Shown here: positions 17,294-26,530 of the stretch, piece after piece
Position numbering within the stretch: position 1 is the stretch's first letter
How the letters are laid out: every line of letters starts with the position of its first letter
NCBI GenBank assembly: GCA_026415295.1
Contig: JAOAHJ010000023.1
Coordinates: 152,861 to 216,860 of the forward strand
Source of the DNA: Spirochaetota bacterium
Lineage (GTDB): Bacteria > Spirochaetota > JAAYUW01 > JAOAHJ01
Reading direction: 5' to 3'
DNA length: 64,000 nt
The notes under the pieces: model-generated
What the model was told of the DNA's origin: nothing
Seen by the model: only the letters and a program-made list of their open reading frames with translations
Databases searched by the model: none
Made by a program: the position numbers and the translations under genes

Positions 17294-19384
17294 TCAAGTT
17301 AATAGATTTTCTGATGTTTCAGCAAGTTCGATTGCGATATCAGAGAAACTATTTATAAGTTTAGATAAATAATTAAATTTATCAAATAATCTATTACTTA
17401 ATTCTCTATTATTTTTAACAACATCATAAAATTTATTAAAATTAATGTTAAAACTTTCAAAATTATTTTTCAATTCTTTACTTAAAACATTACCATTTTC
17501 AATTAAAATAATAATACTTTTAACATTTTCATTAATATTTGTTGACAAAATATTAGATTTTAATGCAAGATTTTTAACTTCATTTGCAACAACTTGGAAC
17601 TCTTTAACAAAATCTCCTCCTCTTGAGGCTTCTATAGAAGCATTAAGTCCTAAAAGATTTGTTTGTTTAGATATATTTTCAATGTTTTCAGCAAAATCTT
17701 TAATATTTTTTAAGTTTACATATATTTGCTTAAATAATTCAAAAAACTCCATTAATTTCTTATCAATGTCATTTATCAAAGATATTTGATTTGCTATATT
17801 TTCTATTGATTTACCTTCATTTTCATAAACATAATTATTTGTAGTTATTATTTCTTCTAAATGAGCAGTAAATTGTGAAACAATACTTGATAATTCATTA
17901 CTTAAGTCTTTTATCATTAGTGAATTTTTTTTGTAAATATTTGAATTTTCTTTTAATAATTCTGAGATAGATGTAATTTTTCCTATATATACTTCCATCT
18001 CTTTATTTTTATTATTTAAAAGTTTATTTTTTGCCGTTACATCTTTATAAATAGCTACTATTTCTATTAATAAATTTTTTGCTATTATGATAACCAAAAA
18101 TTCAAACCCATATATCATAGTATAAAATTGAGGATATTTATCAGGCAAAGTAAAAACTAGTATATCATTTATCAACGAAAACATAAATAAAATAAGTGAA
18201 ATCCTAAACTTTTTAAGATGTTCAAAGCTTTTTTTAAAGGAAAGATTCAAATAAAATATTATAAGATAAAAATAAGCTAAAAGACCTAATAATAATTCAA
18301 AATTATATATATTTTTTCTTAATCTATATTTATTAAAAAGTATAAGATCAATAACAAAACTGATGCAAAAAAATATTACTATTATTTTCATTACATTATT
18401 TAATTTAATATTAGAATACTCTTTTAAGAAGAAAAGAAGAAGGAGACCACATATATATAAACTTTTATAAATTATAAAGTAATTAAAACTTAAATAATCT
18501 ATAGGTAAAAATATTAATATTTGATTTAATGAAAATATTCCAACTGAAAAAGAAAGCAGCGAGAAATATATTAAATCAAGTTTTTTTTCACTTAATCCAA
18601 TAAATAAAAATACTATGAAAATCATTATTAAAAAAATCAATAAGAATTTTTTTAAATAAAAATTAAAAAAATTTAAAATAAATGCTTTATAATAAATAAG
18701 ATCATAATGAGAAATTATTATTTCGTCAGTTAAACTCGCATTTGTCTTAACATATAAAACAATTTTTATATTTATTTTATTATTATTTGATAAATCAATA
18801 AGATAAAATGGAATCCTGTAATATTGATAATAATTAAAAGACGAAAAAATTATACCATTTCTTTTTCCAAATTCAGATATTTTAAAATCATTTATATATA
18901 TTTCAGATGCATCTGAAAGTTTACCTATTGCTATTCCCAAATCAAAGTTTTCATTATTTAATTTTTCATTTTTATTTTTTATCACAAAATTTTTAATTTC
19001 ATTTAAATCTAAATCTTTCTCTATTTCAAAAACACTATTTTTATATCCAGATAATGAAGAAAGATTAAAAGGAATATTAAAGTCTTTAGTAATGTCTGGT
19101 GTTTTATTTTTATAATCTATTGAAGGTTCATTCATTAAATAAACTTTAACCTTAAAATTATCCTTAATTTTATAAATCTCATAATCTCTTTTCAATTCAA
19201 AAAAATATGAGAAATAATTAAAAATAACACATATTATTAATACAAAAAAAAGTAATAGGGATATATAAATTAGAAATTTTAATTTTTTAGTTTCTTTAAT
19301 TTTATTTATCAGACTTAATAAAAAAGTAGTTACAAGAATTTTTAAGTTTTTTTTCTTATTTAAATCTTTATCAATTTTACTCAT
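17294..19384 (-). CDS. 7TM receptor with chemoreceptor-like signalling hairpin (paralogue 1)
   Basis: This 696-residue protein has one N-terminal membrane helix (about 37-60), a periplasmic domain of about 170 residues, a block of about seven membrane helices (240-450), then a cytoplasmic helical region. The periplasmic part contains LGIAIGKLSDASEIYINDF, like the beta-sandwich sensor of 7TMR-DISM receptors. The cytoplasmic end has a chemoreceptor hairpin tip, QTNLLGLNASIEASR (574-588), followed by FQVVANEVKNLALKS, close to the canonical QTNLLALNAAIEAAR...FAVVAxEVRxLA. The tail after the tip is only about 110 residues. A role as CheA/CheW-coupled or free-standing receptor is inferred; no che gene is in the window. 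The next gene upstream is its paralogue and recJ follows. Confidence 0.75.
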   Translation of the reverse strand: MSKIDKDLNKKKNLKILVTTFLLSLINKIKETKKLKFLIYISLLLFFVLIICVIFNYFSYFFELKRDYEIYKIKDNFKVKVYLMNEPSIDYKNKTPDITKDFNIPFNLSSLSGYKNSVFEIEKDLDLNEIKNFVIKNKNEKLNNENFDLGIAIGKLSDASEIYINDFKISEFGKRNGIIFSSFNYYQYYRIPFYLIDLSNNNKINIKIVLYVKTNASLTDEIIISHYDLIYYKAFILNFFNFYLKKFLLIFLIMIFIVFLFIGLSEKKLDLIYFSLLSFSVGIFSLNQILIFLPIDYLSFNYFIIYKSLYICGLLLLFFLKEYSNIKLNNVMKIIVIFFCISFVIDLILFNKYRLRKNIYNFELLLGLLAYFYLIIFYLNLSFKKSFEHLKKFRISLILFMFSLINDILVFTLPDKYPQFYTMIYGFEFLVIIIAKNLLIEIVAIYKDVTAKNKLLNNKNKEMEVYIGKITSISELLKENSNIYKKNSLMIKDLSNELSSIVSQFTAHLEEIITTNNYVYENEGKSIENIANQISLINDIDKKLMEFFELFKQIYVNLKNIKDFAENIENISKQTNLLGLNASIEASRGGDFVKEFQVVANEVKNLALKSNILSTNINENVKSIIILIENGNVLSKELKNNFESFNINFNKFYDVVKNNRELSNRLFDKFNYLSKLINSFSDIAIELAETSENLLT

Positions 19385-19491
19385 AAATTTAAATTATTTA
19401 GCACTAAATTTAATTTTAATTAAATTTTGTTATATTTATTTTAATTTTAATTCTAATTTTATTTAATTTCTATATTAAAAAATTTTAATTG

Positions 19492-21585
19492 TTATTTTAT
19501 CATTCTACTATTCTTCTCAGCAATTATAAAGAGGTCCTTAGAGTTTTCCTCTATATTTATAGAAATATTACTTATCTTAACAAGAGTTTCTATTAATTCA
19601 TTTGTTGTCATTAAAAATTCTTTTAATGAAGAAGAATTATTCTTTAAAAATTCAAATAATTCACTGTAATTTAAATTAAAAATATTAAACTCATTTTCAA
19701 ATTTATTAAGAGAATTAATAGAATTTTCTATTATATTTTCCATTAAAAATAATTTATCTTTAATTTCTTTTGAAAATTCAGATGATTTATTTGCAAGTTT
19801 TCTAATTTCATCAGAAACAACAGAAAAACCTTTTCCTTTTTCTTTTGCTTTTGAAGCTTCTATTGAAGAATTTAAAGATAATAGTGTTGTTTGCTCAACT
19901 ATATTATCTATGGCTATTGTATTTTCAAGTATTAATTTATATTTAGTTTTAAGTTTATCGAAAATATCTCTTAGGCTAATAATTATCTTCTTTATGTTTT
20001 TTAATTTATTTTCAAGTTTTTGAGCTTCCTCAACAATTTCATTTTCCTTTACATTTATTATATTAATAAAATCATTAGCCTCTTTTAAATTTAAAAGAAA
20101 ATCTTCATTGATACTTTTAAACTCCCTACTCAACTCTTTAAGCTTTGAAGATATTTTGTAATCCTTTTTAGCAATATTTGAAAGATTTTTAATATTAATA
20201 AAAAGTTCATTTCTCTTTTTAATCAAATCTCTCCTAAGATTATCAAGCTCCACTGAAAGAAGCTTTGAAGTATAAAAAGAATTTATGAGTAGAAAAATCA
20301 TTTTTCTACCTAAAAGCAAAATAAATCCAATAAAACCATACACCATTAAATATTTTAAAGAAACAAATTCAGGATAAAATTTTTTAAGTACATCAGCAAA
20401 TTGAAATGCTATCATATCATTTAAAAGACACAATACCAATATAGTCATAGCAAAAATGATATCTTTCAATTTAGAACTTTTATCTTTAATATATTCAAAA
20501 ATATAATTAAAGTAAATATAAAGAAGAGCAGCAAATAAAATAAAGTTAAATATTTTATAAATATTTAATCTAATAAATCTATCATAGATAATTAAATCAA
20601 TAAAAAACCCTATAGTGGCAAGAGTTATAAAAAATACAATTATTTTGTTATATTTTCTTTCCGTATAATCCTGGCAAAAAATTATTAGCATTATAAACAA
20701 CAAATATAATGATTTATATTCAACAAGATAGTTAAAAAAAACTCTTTTTATAGGTAAAAAATCAAAAATATAAGTTATTGAAAATATTACCATTTCTAAG
20801 CTGAGTATAGAAAAGTAATAATAATATGTTAGATTTTGTTTCATTCCAAGATATAGAAAAATAAAACTAAAAATTAAAATAATAATTAATAATATAATTT
20901 TTAAGTCAATGTCAATAAAGTTATTAAGTTTAGCTACTCTTTCTATAAAATAATAATCCCCAATTAAAAATTTATCTTGAACCGACCCAGTTGGATTATA
21001 ATAAACTATAATTTTAATTTCTATATTATTTATATTATTTAATCCATTTTTTAATAAATTGGGCAACTTTATATCTAAATTTTTATTCCAACAACTAAAA
21101 TAGTACTTTCCTTTTTTGCCATATTCTGCAATTTTACTATTATTAATCCATATTTCAGCTGAATCAATAAGTTTACCTATAAATATACCAATAAATTGAC
21201 TATCATTAAACTTTGTTAAAATATCTTTTTCTATAGTTTTTGTTATTACAGCTTTACCATTTATAACTTCTTTACCTACTTTCATTTTTGCAAAAGACTC
21301 AAAATAAACAGGAAGATTTGTATTAGACTCTACTATTAAATTAAAATCTGAATAATTATCATCTTTTGATTCAAAAATTTGTATCTTCCAATCTTGAGAT
21401 ATATCATAAACTTGTTTATTATAATTTTTATTTATAGAAATATACCCCTCTAACAAAAATAATATAGACAAAAATATTAATGCATAATAAATGATTAAAA
21501 ATATTAAAAGCAAATTGTGAAAAAGATTTTTTGAATCAAAAAAAATATAAATTTGATTTTTAATATTATCTATAATTTTGTTCAT
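19492..21585 (-). CDS. 7TM receptor with chemoreceptor-like signalling hairpin (paralogue 2)
   Basis: This 697-residue protein has the same architecture and length as the gene 107 bp downstream and is clearly a tandem duplicate. The order is a membrane helix (about 22-44), a periplasmic domain with GIFIGKLIDSAEIWINNSK, about seven membrane helices (226-440), and a cytoplasmic coiled coil with the tip QTTLLSLNSSIEASK (565-579). After the tip it keeps KGKGFSVVSDEIRKLANKS, nearer to the chemoreceptor GRGFAVVA consensus than paralogue 1, which has VKEFQVVANEV. The two probably sense different signals or form a heteromer; this is inference. No methylation-site pair was identified by eye. Confidence 0.75.
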   Translation of the reverse strand: MNKIIDNIKNQIYIFFDSKNLFHNLLLIFLIIYYALIFLSILFLLEGYISINKNYNKQVYDISQDWKIQIFESKDDNYSDFNLIVESNTNLPVYFESFAKMKVGKEVINGKAVITKTIEKDILTKFNDSQFIGIFIGKLIDSAEIWINNSKIAEYGKKGKYYFSCWNKNLDIKLPNLLKNGLNNINNIEIKIIVYYNPTGSVQDKFLIGDYYFIERVAKLNNFIDIDLKIILLIIILIFSFIFLYLGMKQNLTYYYYFSILSLEMVIFSITYIFDFLPIKRVFFNYLVEYKSLYLLFIMLIIFCQDYTERKYNKIIVFFITLATIGFFIDLIIYDRFIRLNIYKIFNFILFAALLYIYFNYIFEYIKDKSSKLKDIIFAMTILVLCLLNDMIAFQFADVLKKFYPEFVSLKYLMVYGFIGFILLLGRKMIFLLINSFYTSKLLSVELDNLRRDLIKKRNELFINIKNLSNIAKKDYKISSKLKELSREFKSINEDFLLNLKEANDFINIINVKENEIVEEAQKLENKLKNIKKIIISLRDIFDKLKTKYKLILENTIAIDNIVEQTTLLSLNSSIEASKAKEKGKGFSVVSDEIRKLANKSSEFSKEIKDKLFLMENIIENSINSLNKFENEFNIFNLNYSELFEFLKNNSSSLKEFLMTTNELIETLVKISNISINIEENSKDLFIIAEKNSRMIK

Positions 21586-21716
21586 TTATTAAAATATTTA
21601 ATAAATATTATTAAAATCTTAAATTAAAATAGAACTTTTATAAAATATTTTAAATTAAAAACTTTACTATATTACAATAAATTAGTCTTTTATAATAAAT
21701 TTATTATATAAAAAAT

Positions 21717-22451
21717 TTATTTATAAAAATAGTTTTTAATATTATGTGGAATATTTGATATTATAAATATTGGATTATATTTCATCGCTAAACATAACTC
21801 ATTCAAATTATCAACACACCAAAAAACAAATTTATAATTTTTATTAAATAATTTATCAAGAACAGGATCATGTAACATTCTTATATCAAAATGAATATAA
21901 TCAGGTGAAGCATATTTTAGAAAATACATTTTTTTAATATAAAAAGGAGTTCCTATTTTTGAAACCAACAATCCTCTTTTTAACCAAGGAGCTTTATTTT
22001 TTAACCTATAAATAACAAAAGGATTAAATGAAGATACAACAACTCTATCTTCAATTTTATATTTTTTAATTACCTCTATTACCTTGTTTTCTGTTCTTTC
22101 ATCATTTCTTCTCTCTTCTTTTATTTCAATGTTTATTAAATTACAATCTTTTAATATTTCAATTACCTCATAAATTGTTGGGATATAAGTAATTTTTTTA
22201 TCAAAATCAATTAATTCAATTTTTTTTAAGTCTTCATAATCAATTTCTTCTATTTTTATACTTTTTCCTGTAAACCTTTTTAATGAAAAGTCATGATAAA
22301 CAACCGGAATACCATCATGAGTCAGTAAAACATCAAATTCTGTTCCATCAATTTTATTTTCTTTTATTTTCAAAAAAGATGGAACGGTGTTTTCAAATGA
22401 TAAACCCGGTATTCCTCTATGACCTAATATAAATGGAATATTTCTGTTCAT
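21717..22451 (-). CDS. Glycerophosphodiester phosphodiesterase (cytoplasmic, UgpQ-like)
   Basis: The enzyme hydrolyses glycerophosphodiesters to glycerol 3-phosphate and an alcohol. The 244-residue TIM barrel has the GDPD signature: GHRG with H11-R12, EN (20-21), the metal pair E38 and D40 in GTEFDVLLTHDG, H53 in VYHDF, and INIEIKEE for the second metal ligand. There is no signal peptide, so it acts in the cytoplasm like UgpQ, unlike the lipoprotein GlpQ of other spirochaetes. It lies 29 bp downstream of the last transporter gene and may be read through from that operon, though no substrate link is evident. Confidence 0.92.
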   Translation of the reverse strand: MNRNIPFILGHRGIPGLSFENTVPSFLKIKENKIDGTEFDVLLTHDGIPVVYHDFSLKRFTGKSIKIEEIDYEDLKKIELIDFDKKITYIPTIYEVIEILKDCNLINIEIKEERRNDERTENKVIEVIKKYKIEDRVVVSSFNPFVIYRLKNKAPWLKRGLLVSKIGTPFYIKKMYFLKYASPDYIHFDIRMLHDPVLDKLFNKNYKFVFWCVDNLNELCLAMKYNPIFIISNIPHNIKNYFYK

Positions 22452-22480
22452 ATTTTTATCTTATTTTATTTCCCTAATAC

Positions 22481-23767
22481 TTAAATATTAGATTTTCTAA
22501 TCAATCTATTTGTTACATAATTGTATAAATATCTTGCAACAACTAAAAACAAAATTATCCCTTTAATTATTTCCACAATTGAATTTGGAATCTGAGTAGT
22601 TCTTGACATATATTGTCCGCCAGCATTTAAAGCTCCCCATAATAAAGCAGTAAAAATCACTCCAATAGGATTATTCGAAGCAAGTAATGCAACAGAAATC
22701 CCATTCCATCCATACCCTGCTTCAAGATTCTCAAATAATTTATAATCAAGTCCTGTAACTTGAACAACACCAGACAAACCTGCTAAAAATCCAGCAAACA
22801 TTAAAGATATTATTGTGATTCTCCCTGATGAAATACCTGCAACTTTAGAAGCATTTTTATTCAATCCAACAGATCTTATTTCAAAACCTAATTTTGTATA
22901 ATATAAAATGATATACACTAAAATAGCACAAATAATAGCAATTAAGATTCCTATATGAACCCTATAATTAGTATTTTCAAAAATCTTATTACCCATAATA
23001 GTTAAATCAGCAAATCTTGGTAATCTATTATTTATAAGAATATCATCAGTTTTTGGAGTATAAATATTTATATTCCTTTGACCACCAAGAAGCCTAATAA
23101 ACATTGGAGAACTTAACCTTGCAATATGAGCAAGCATCATAGTTGTTATAACTTCGTGAGCTCCTGTTTTAACTTTTAAAAAAGCTGGTATAAAATTATA
23201 TAGAGCTGCTGATAAACCTCCTAAAATAAATATTAATAAAATAGAAAAAAATGGTGGTAAATTTAAATATAAACCAAGAAAAGCAGCCATTATAGCTCCA
23301 ATATAATATTGCCCCTCTGCTCCAATATTAAAAAGTCCAGCTTGAAAAGCAATGGATATTGATAAACCAGTGAAAATTAAAGGAACTGCATTCAAAACAG
23401 AAACATGCCAGTTTTTATAAAATCCTCCATAAAATAAAGCTCTATAAGCTAAAAAAGGATCGTAACCAGTTATAAACATTATAATTCCACCAATTATTAC
23501 AGATATACCTATACCTATTAAAGGTAGTGATATAGATTTTATCCATTTTTTGACAATTTTACTTCTTTCTTCTTCTTGTTCATATTTTAATTTATAAATA
23601 AAATATAATATTACTGATAAAATTATAAATATAACTCCTGAAAAATATGAGGCCATATACATAGTTGTTCCAATAAAAACAAGAAAAATAATTATTGTAT
23701 TTATTAAAACACTTATATAATTGAGATTATTTTTTTTGTTAAAATTATTAAAATTGTTCGGATTCAT
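22481..23767 (-). CDS. BMP-type ABC importer, permease subunit 1
   Basis: This is one of two inner-membrane permeases of a simple-sugar/nucleoside-type importer (BPD_transp_2 family, as in nucleoside and riboflavin systems of spirochaetes). The 428-residue protein has about ten hydrophobic segments. The pattern GLSISIAFQAGLFNIGAEGQ and the EAA-like GFLAGLSGVVQVTG are typical of this permease family. The ATG at 23767 follows AGGGGA by six bases and is preferred over a GTG seven codons upstream; with this start it overlaps the ATPase gene by 20 bases. It pairs with the second permease at 26531-27487. Confidence 0.92.
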   Translation of the reverse strand: MNPNNFNNFNKKNNLNYISVLINTIIIFLVFIGTTMYMASYFSGVIFIILSVILYFIYKLKYEQEEERSKIVKKWIKSISLPLIGIGISVIIGGIIMFITGYDPFLAYRALFYGGFYKNWHVSVLNAVPLIFTGLSISIAFQAGLFNIGAEGQYYIGAIMAAFLGLYLNLPPFFSILLIFILGGLSAALYNFIPAFLKVKTGAHEVITTMMLAHIARLSSPMFIRLLGGQRNINIYTPKTDDILINNRLPRFADLTIMGNKIFENTNYRVHIGILIAIICAILVYIILYYTKLGFEIRSVGLNKNASKVAGISSGRITIISLMFAGFLAGLSGVVQVTGLDYKLFENLEAGYGWNGISVALLASNNPIGVIFTALLWGALNAGGQYMSRTTQIPNSIVEIIKGIILFLVVARYLYNYVTNRLIRKSNI

Positions 23768-25289
23768 ACATTGTCCCCTTTTTCCCACCAGTCATATAAA
23801 ATCCTACTTCCTGTTCTGAGACATTTTTGTTAATAAATTCTTTTACAATTTTTCCCTCATAAATAACAAGAATTCTGTCAGATAATGCAAATATTTCTTC
23901 TAATTCAAGGGAAATAAGCAAAATAGGAACATTTTTTTCTCTTAAAGAAAGTATTTGATTATGAATATATTCAATTGCTCCAACATCAAGCCCTCTTGTC
24001 GGTTGAGAAACTAATAAAAAATCTGGATCTTTCGAAAATTCTCTACCAAGAATTACTTTTTGTTGATTTCCCCCAGAAAGAGTACTCACAGCAACTCTTG
24101 AGCCAGGACATCTAATATCGAAATTTTTAACTATATTATCAGAGTATGAATAAAGGTAATTATATCTTATAAAATAATTTTTAATAAATGGCTTTTCATC
24201 ATGTCTACCAATTATTATATTTTCCCCTATAGTCATAGGCAATATGAGACCATCTTTTTGTCTATCTGCTGGTACATATGAAAAACCTTTTTTTATTCTA
24301 TATTTTGTGCTTAATAAATTAATATTTTCTCCATTGAAAAGTATTTCCCCCTTGTCTGGCTTTATTAATCCCATAACTATATTGGCAAGTTCTTCTTGGC
24401 CATTGCCATCAACCCCTGCAATTCCAACTATTTCTCCTTTTCTAATTTTCAAATTTATACCATTTAATATATTTATTCCTCTATCATTTCTATAATGTAA
24501 ATCTTTAACTTCAAAAACAACTCTTTCCTCTATAGGTTTTTCTTTTCTTTCAACAGTTAAAACTACATCTCTACCAACCATTAATCTTGCTAGTTCTTCT
24601 TTTGAAATTTTTTCAACTTCTCTTTCACCAACAACTTCACCTCTTCTTAAAACATAAACCCTATTTGCAATATTTTTAACCTCTTCTAACTTATGAGTAA
24701 TTATTATAATAGAAACCCCACTTTCTTGTAATCTTTTAATAACTTTAAATAAATCATCTACTTCTTGAGGTGTAAGAACTGCAGTAGGTTCATCAAGTAT
24801 TAAAATCTTTGCTTTTCTATATAATGCTTTTAAAATCTCTACTCTCTGTTGTATACCAACTGGTAAATTTTCTATTAATTCATCAGGTGGAACTTCAAGT
24901 CCATATTTTTTAGATAACTCTAATACTGTATCTTTTGCTTTCTTTTTATCTATAAATAATCCTTTAATAGGTTCATCACCAAGTATAATATTTTCTGTTA
25001 CGGTAAGATTATCTACAAGCATAAAATGCTGATGAACCATACATAGCCCATTCTTTATAGCATCTTTTGGTGAATGAAACTTTACCTCTTTACCATTATA
25101 AATTATTTCACCAGAATTTGGTTTATACAAACCATATAAAATATTCATCAAAGTAGATTTACCAGCTCCATTTTCTCCTAAAAGTGCTAAAACTTCTCCT
25201 TCCCTCAAATATATAGAAACATTTTTATTAGCAACTACTTTAGGAAAAATTTTTGTAATATTTCTCATTTCAAGAATTATTTTTTCCAT
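23748..25289 (-). CDS. BMP-type ABC importer, duplicated ATPase subunit
   Basis: The 513-residue protein contains two ABC domains in one chain, as usual for sugar/nucleoside importers of this class. The first half has Walker A GENGAGKST (38-46), a Q-loop and Walker B ILILDEPTAVL. Its signature region (ENLPVGIQQRVEIL) deviates from LSGGQ. The second half has Walker A-like GVDGNGQEEL, lacking the GKS lysine, and a strong signature LSGGNQQKVILGREF. One canonical and one degenerate ATP site is the normal pattern in this family. The gene follows the binding protein by 148 bp, with a stem-loop in the gap, and overlaps permease 1. Confidence 0.94.
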   Translation of the reverse strand: MEKIILEMRNITKIFPKVVANKNVSIYLREGEVLALLGENGAGKSTLMNILYGLYKPNSGEIIYNGKEVKFHSPKDAIKNGLCMVHQHFMLVDNLTVTENIILGDEPIKGLFIDKKKAKDTVLELSKKYGLEVPPDELIENLPVGIQQRVEILKALYRKAKILILDEPTAVLTPQEVDDLFKVIKRLQESGVSIIIITHKLEEVKNIANRVYVLRRGEVVGEREVEKISKEELARLMVGRDVVLTVERKEKPIEERVVFEVKDLHYRNDRGINILNGINLKIRKGEIVGIAGVDGNGQEELANIVMGLIKPDKGEILFNGENINLLSTKYRIKKGFSYVPADRQKDGLILPMTIGENIIIGRHDEKPFIKNYFIRYNYLYSYSDNIVKNFDIRCPGSRVAVSTLSGGNQQKVILGREFSKDPDFLLVSQPTRGLDVGAIEYIHNQILSLREKNVPILLISLELEEIFALSDRILVIYEGKIVKEFINKNVSEQEVGFYMTGGKKGTMYESEQF

Positions 25290-25368
25290 AAATTACCTAA
25301 TTTTAATTTCAAAAATTAAATTTTTATAATCCAAATAATATTTTTTATAAAAACTTTATAAGGATTAT

Positions 25369-25410
25369 AAAAATTTTCCTGCAGAAATTACATTCTGCAG
25401 GAAAAATTTT
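25369..25410 (-). terminator. Stem-loop between binding-protein and ATPase genes
   Basis: A 13-bp perfect inverted repeat, TTTTCCTGCAGAA paired with TTCTGCAGGAAAA around a 6-base loop, is extended by four more pairs after one mismatch. On the transcript it is followed by UUUUUAUAAU. It could be a partial terminator or an mRNA-stabilising hairpin that keeps the binding protein in excess over the permease and ATPase, as in other importer operons. Its GC-bearing stem stands out against the AT-rich surroundings. The plus-strand reading also ends in a T run, so it could act in both directions. Confidence 0.75.
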
Positions 25411-25437
25411 TTAACTCAAATATTTAATAGATCTTTA

Positions 25438-26496
25438 TTACATTTTGTAACCAGCTTCAGCTCTTGTAGCTGGAGGAACAATTTTGCCTTCTTTCATATC
25501 TTTAATAACTTGATTTATAAAATCTTTAACTTCTTGAGGAATTATTGAATCAAAATCATGGAAAGGAGCTAAACCTGTTGAATCTTCTTTAATACCAAAA
25601 GTATAGTTTTGTCCTCCAACAAGGTTCTTATCTAAATAATATTTAACAATTAAATATGTAGCTTGAGTTATTCCTTTAACTGCTGAAGTAATAACTGTAT
25701 CAGGAGCTAAATTATTTTGATCAACATCAACCCCTATAGCAAGAATTCCTTTTTCTTTACAAGCATTTATAACTCCTATACCAGTTGCCCCAGCAATCTG
25801 GAAAATTATGTCTGCTCCTTTATTAATTAAAGTTAAAGCAGCCTCTTTTCCTTTAGCTTGATCATTGAAAGAACCTGTTACTATAGATATTACTTCACAT
25901 TCTGGATTTACATATTTAACTCCAGCATAAAACCCAGCTTGAAATCTCTCTACAGGTGGGATATCCATACCAAGAACCATTCCTACGACATTTTTATCAT
26001 TTAATTTAGGAGAAATTTTATAATATTTTTTAGTTAAAAGACCAGCTAAAACACCTGCTAAATATCCAGATTCTTGTTCTTTAAATAAAATACCAATAGC
26101 ATTTTTAGGTGCTTTTTCAGGATCTACAAAAATATCAACTCCAGCAAAAAAGGTATTTGGATTCTTAGAAGCAGCTTCAATTAAAGCATCAGCCATTAAG
26201 AAACCAACAGCAAAAACTACTTTGTTACCATCTTCAGCAAGACCTGTTAAATTTGGAATATAGTCTGTTTGCTCTTTTGATTCAACTACAGAAGCTGATA
26301 CTCCAAATTCACTTGCTGCTTTTTGTAATCCAGCATAACTTCCATCATTAAAAGATTTATCACCAAGCCCACCAACGTCAGTAGCCATTGCTACTTTAAT
26401 ACCTACCTTTTTCTCAGATTTTTTACATGAAACTAAAACAAGAGAAAAAATAATAAGAACAGATAATAAGACAAAAAAAATTTTTCTTTTACTCAT
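25438..26496 (-). CDS. BMP-family substrate-binding lipoprotein
   Basis: This is the extracytoplasmic binding subunit of the adjacent importer. The 352-residue precursor has a Lys/Arg start, a hydrophobic segment and a lipobox LVSC, with the lipidated Cys at residue 24. The mature part shows the BMP/PnrA fold: ATDVGGLGDKSFNDGSYAGL at the start, then GVDIFVDPEKAPKNAIGI and IFQIAGATGIGVINACKE. Family members bind purine nucleosides (TmpC/PnrA) or riboflavin (RfuA). A nucleoside is the likelier ligand, because the Asp/Phe of DKSFN and the GVD element follow the PnrA pattern, but this is inference. A GGAGG ribosome binding site supports the start. Confidence 0.93.
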   Translation of the reverse strand: MSKRKIFFVLLSVLIIFSLVLVSCKKSEKKVGIKVAMATDVGGLGDKSFNDGSYAGLQKAASEFGVSASVVESKEQTDYIPNLTGLAEDGNKVVFAVGFLMADALIEAASKNPNTFFAGVDIFVDPEKAPKNAIGILFKEQESGYLAGVLAGLLTKKYYKISPKLNDKNVVGMVLGMDIPPVERFQAGFYAGVKYVNPECEVISIVTGSFNDQAKGKEAALTLINKGADIIFQIAGATGIGVINACKEKGILAIGVDVDQNNLAPDTVITSAVKGITQATYLIVKYYLDKNLVGGQNYTFGIKEDSTGLAPFHDFDSIIPQEVKDFINQVIKDMKEGKIVPPATRAEAGYKM

Positions 26497-26530
26497 AATT
26501 TATCCTCCATAAAATTTTTTTAATCAAAAA

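Noticed and set aside
21691..21708. 18-bp palindrome TATAATAAATTTATTATA after the glycerophosphodiesterase gene as a terminator
   Set aside because: The stem is entirely A/T with no T run suitable for termination; such palindromes are expected in DNA of this composition.
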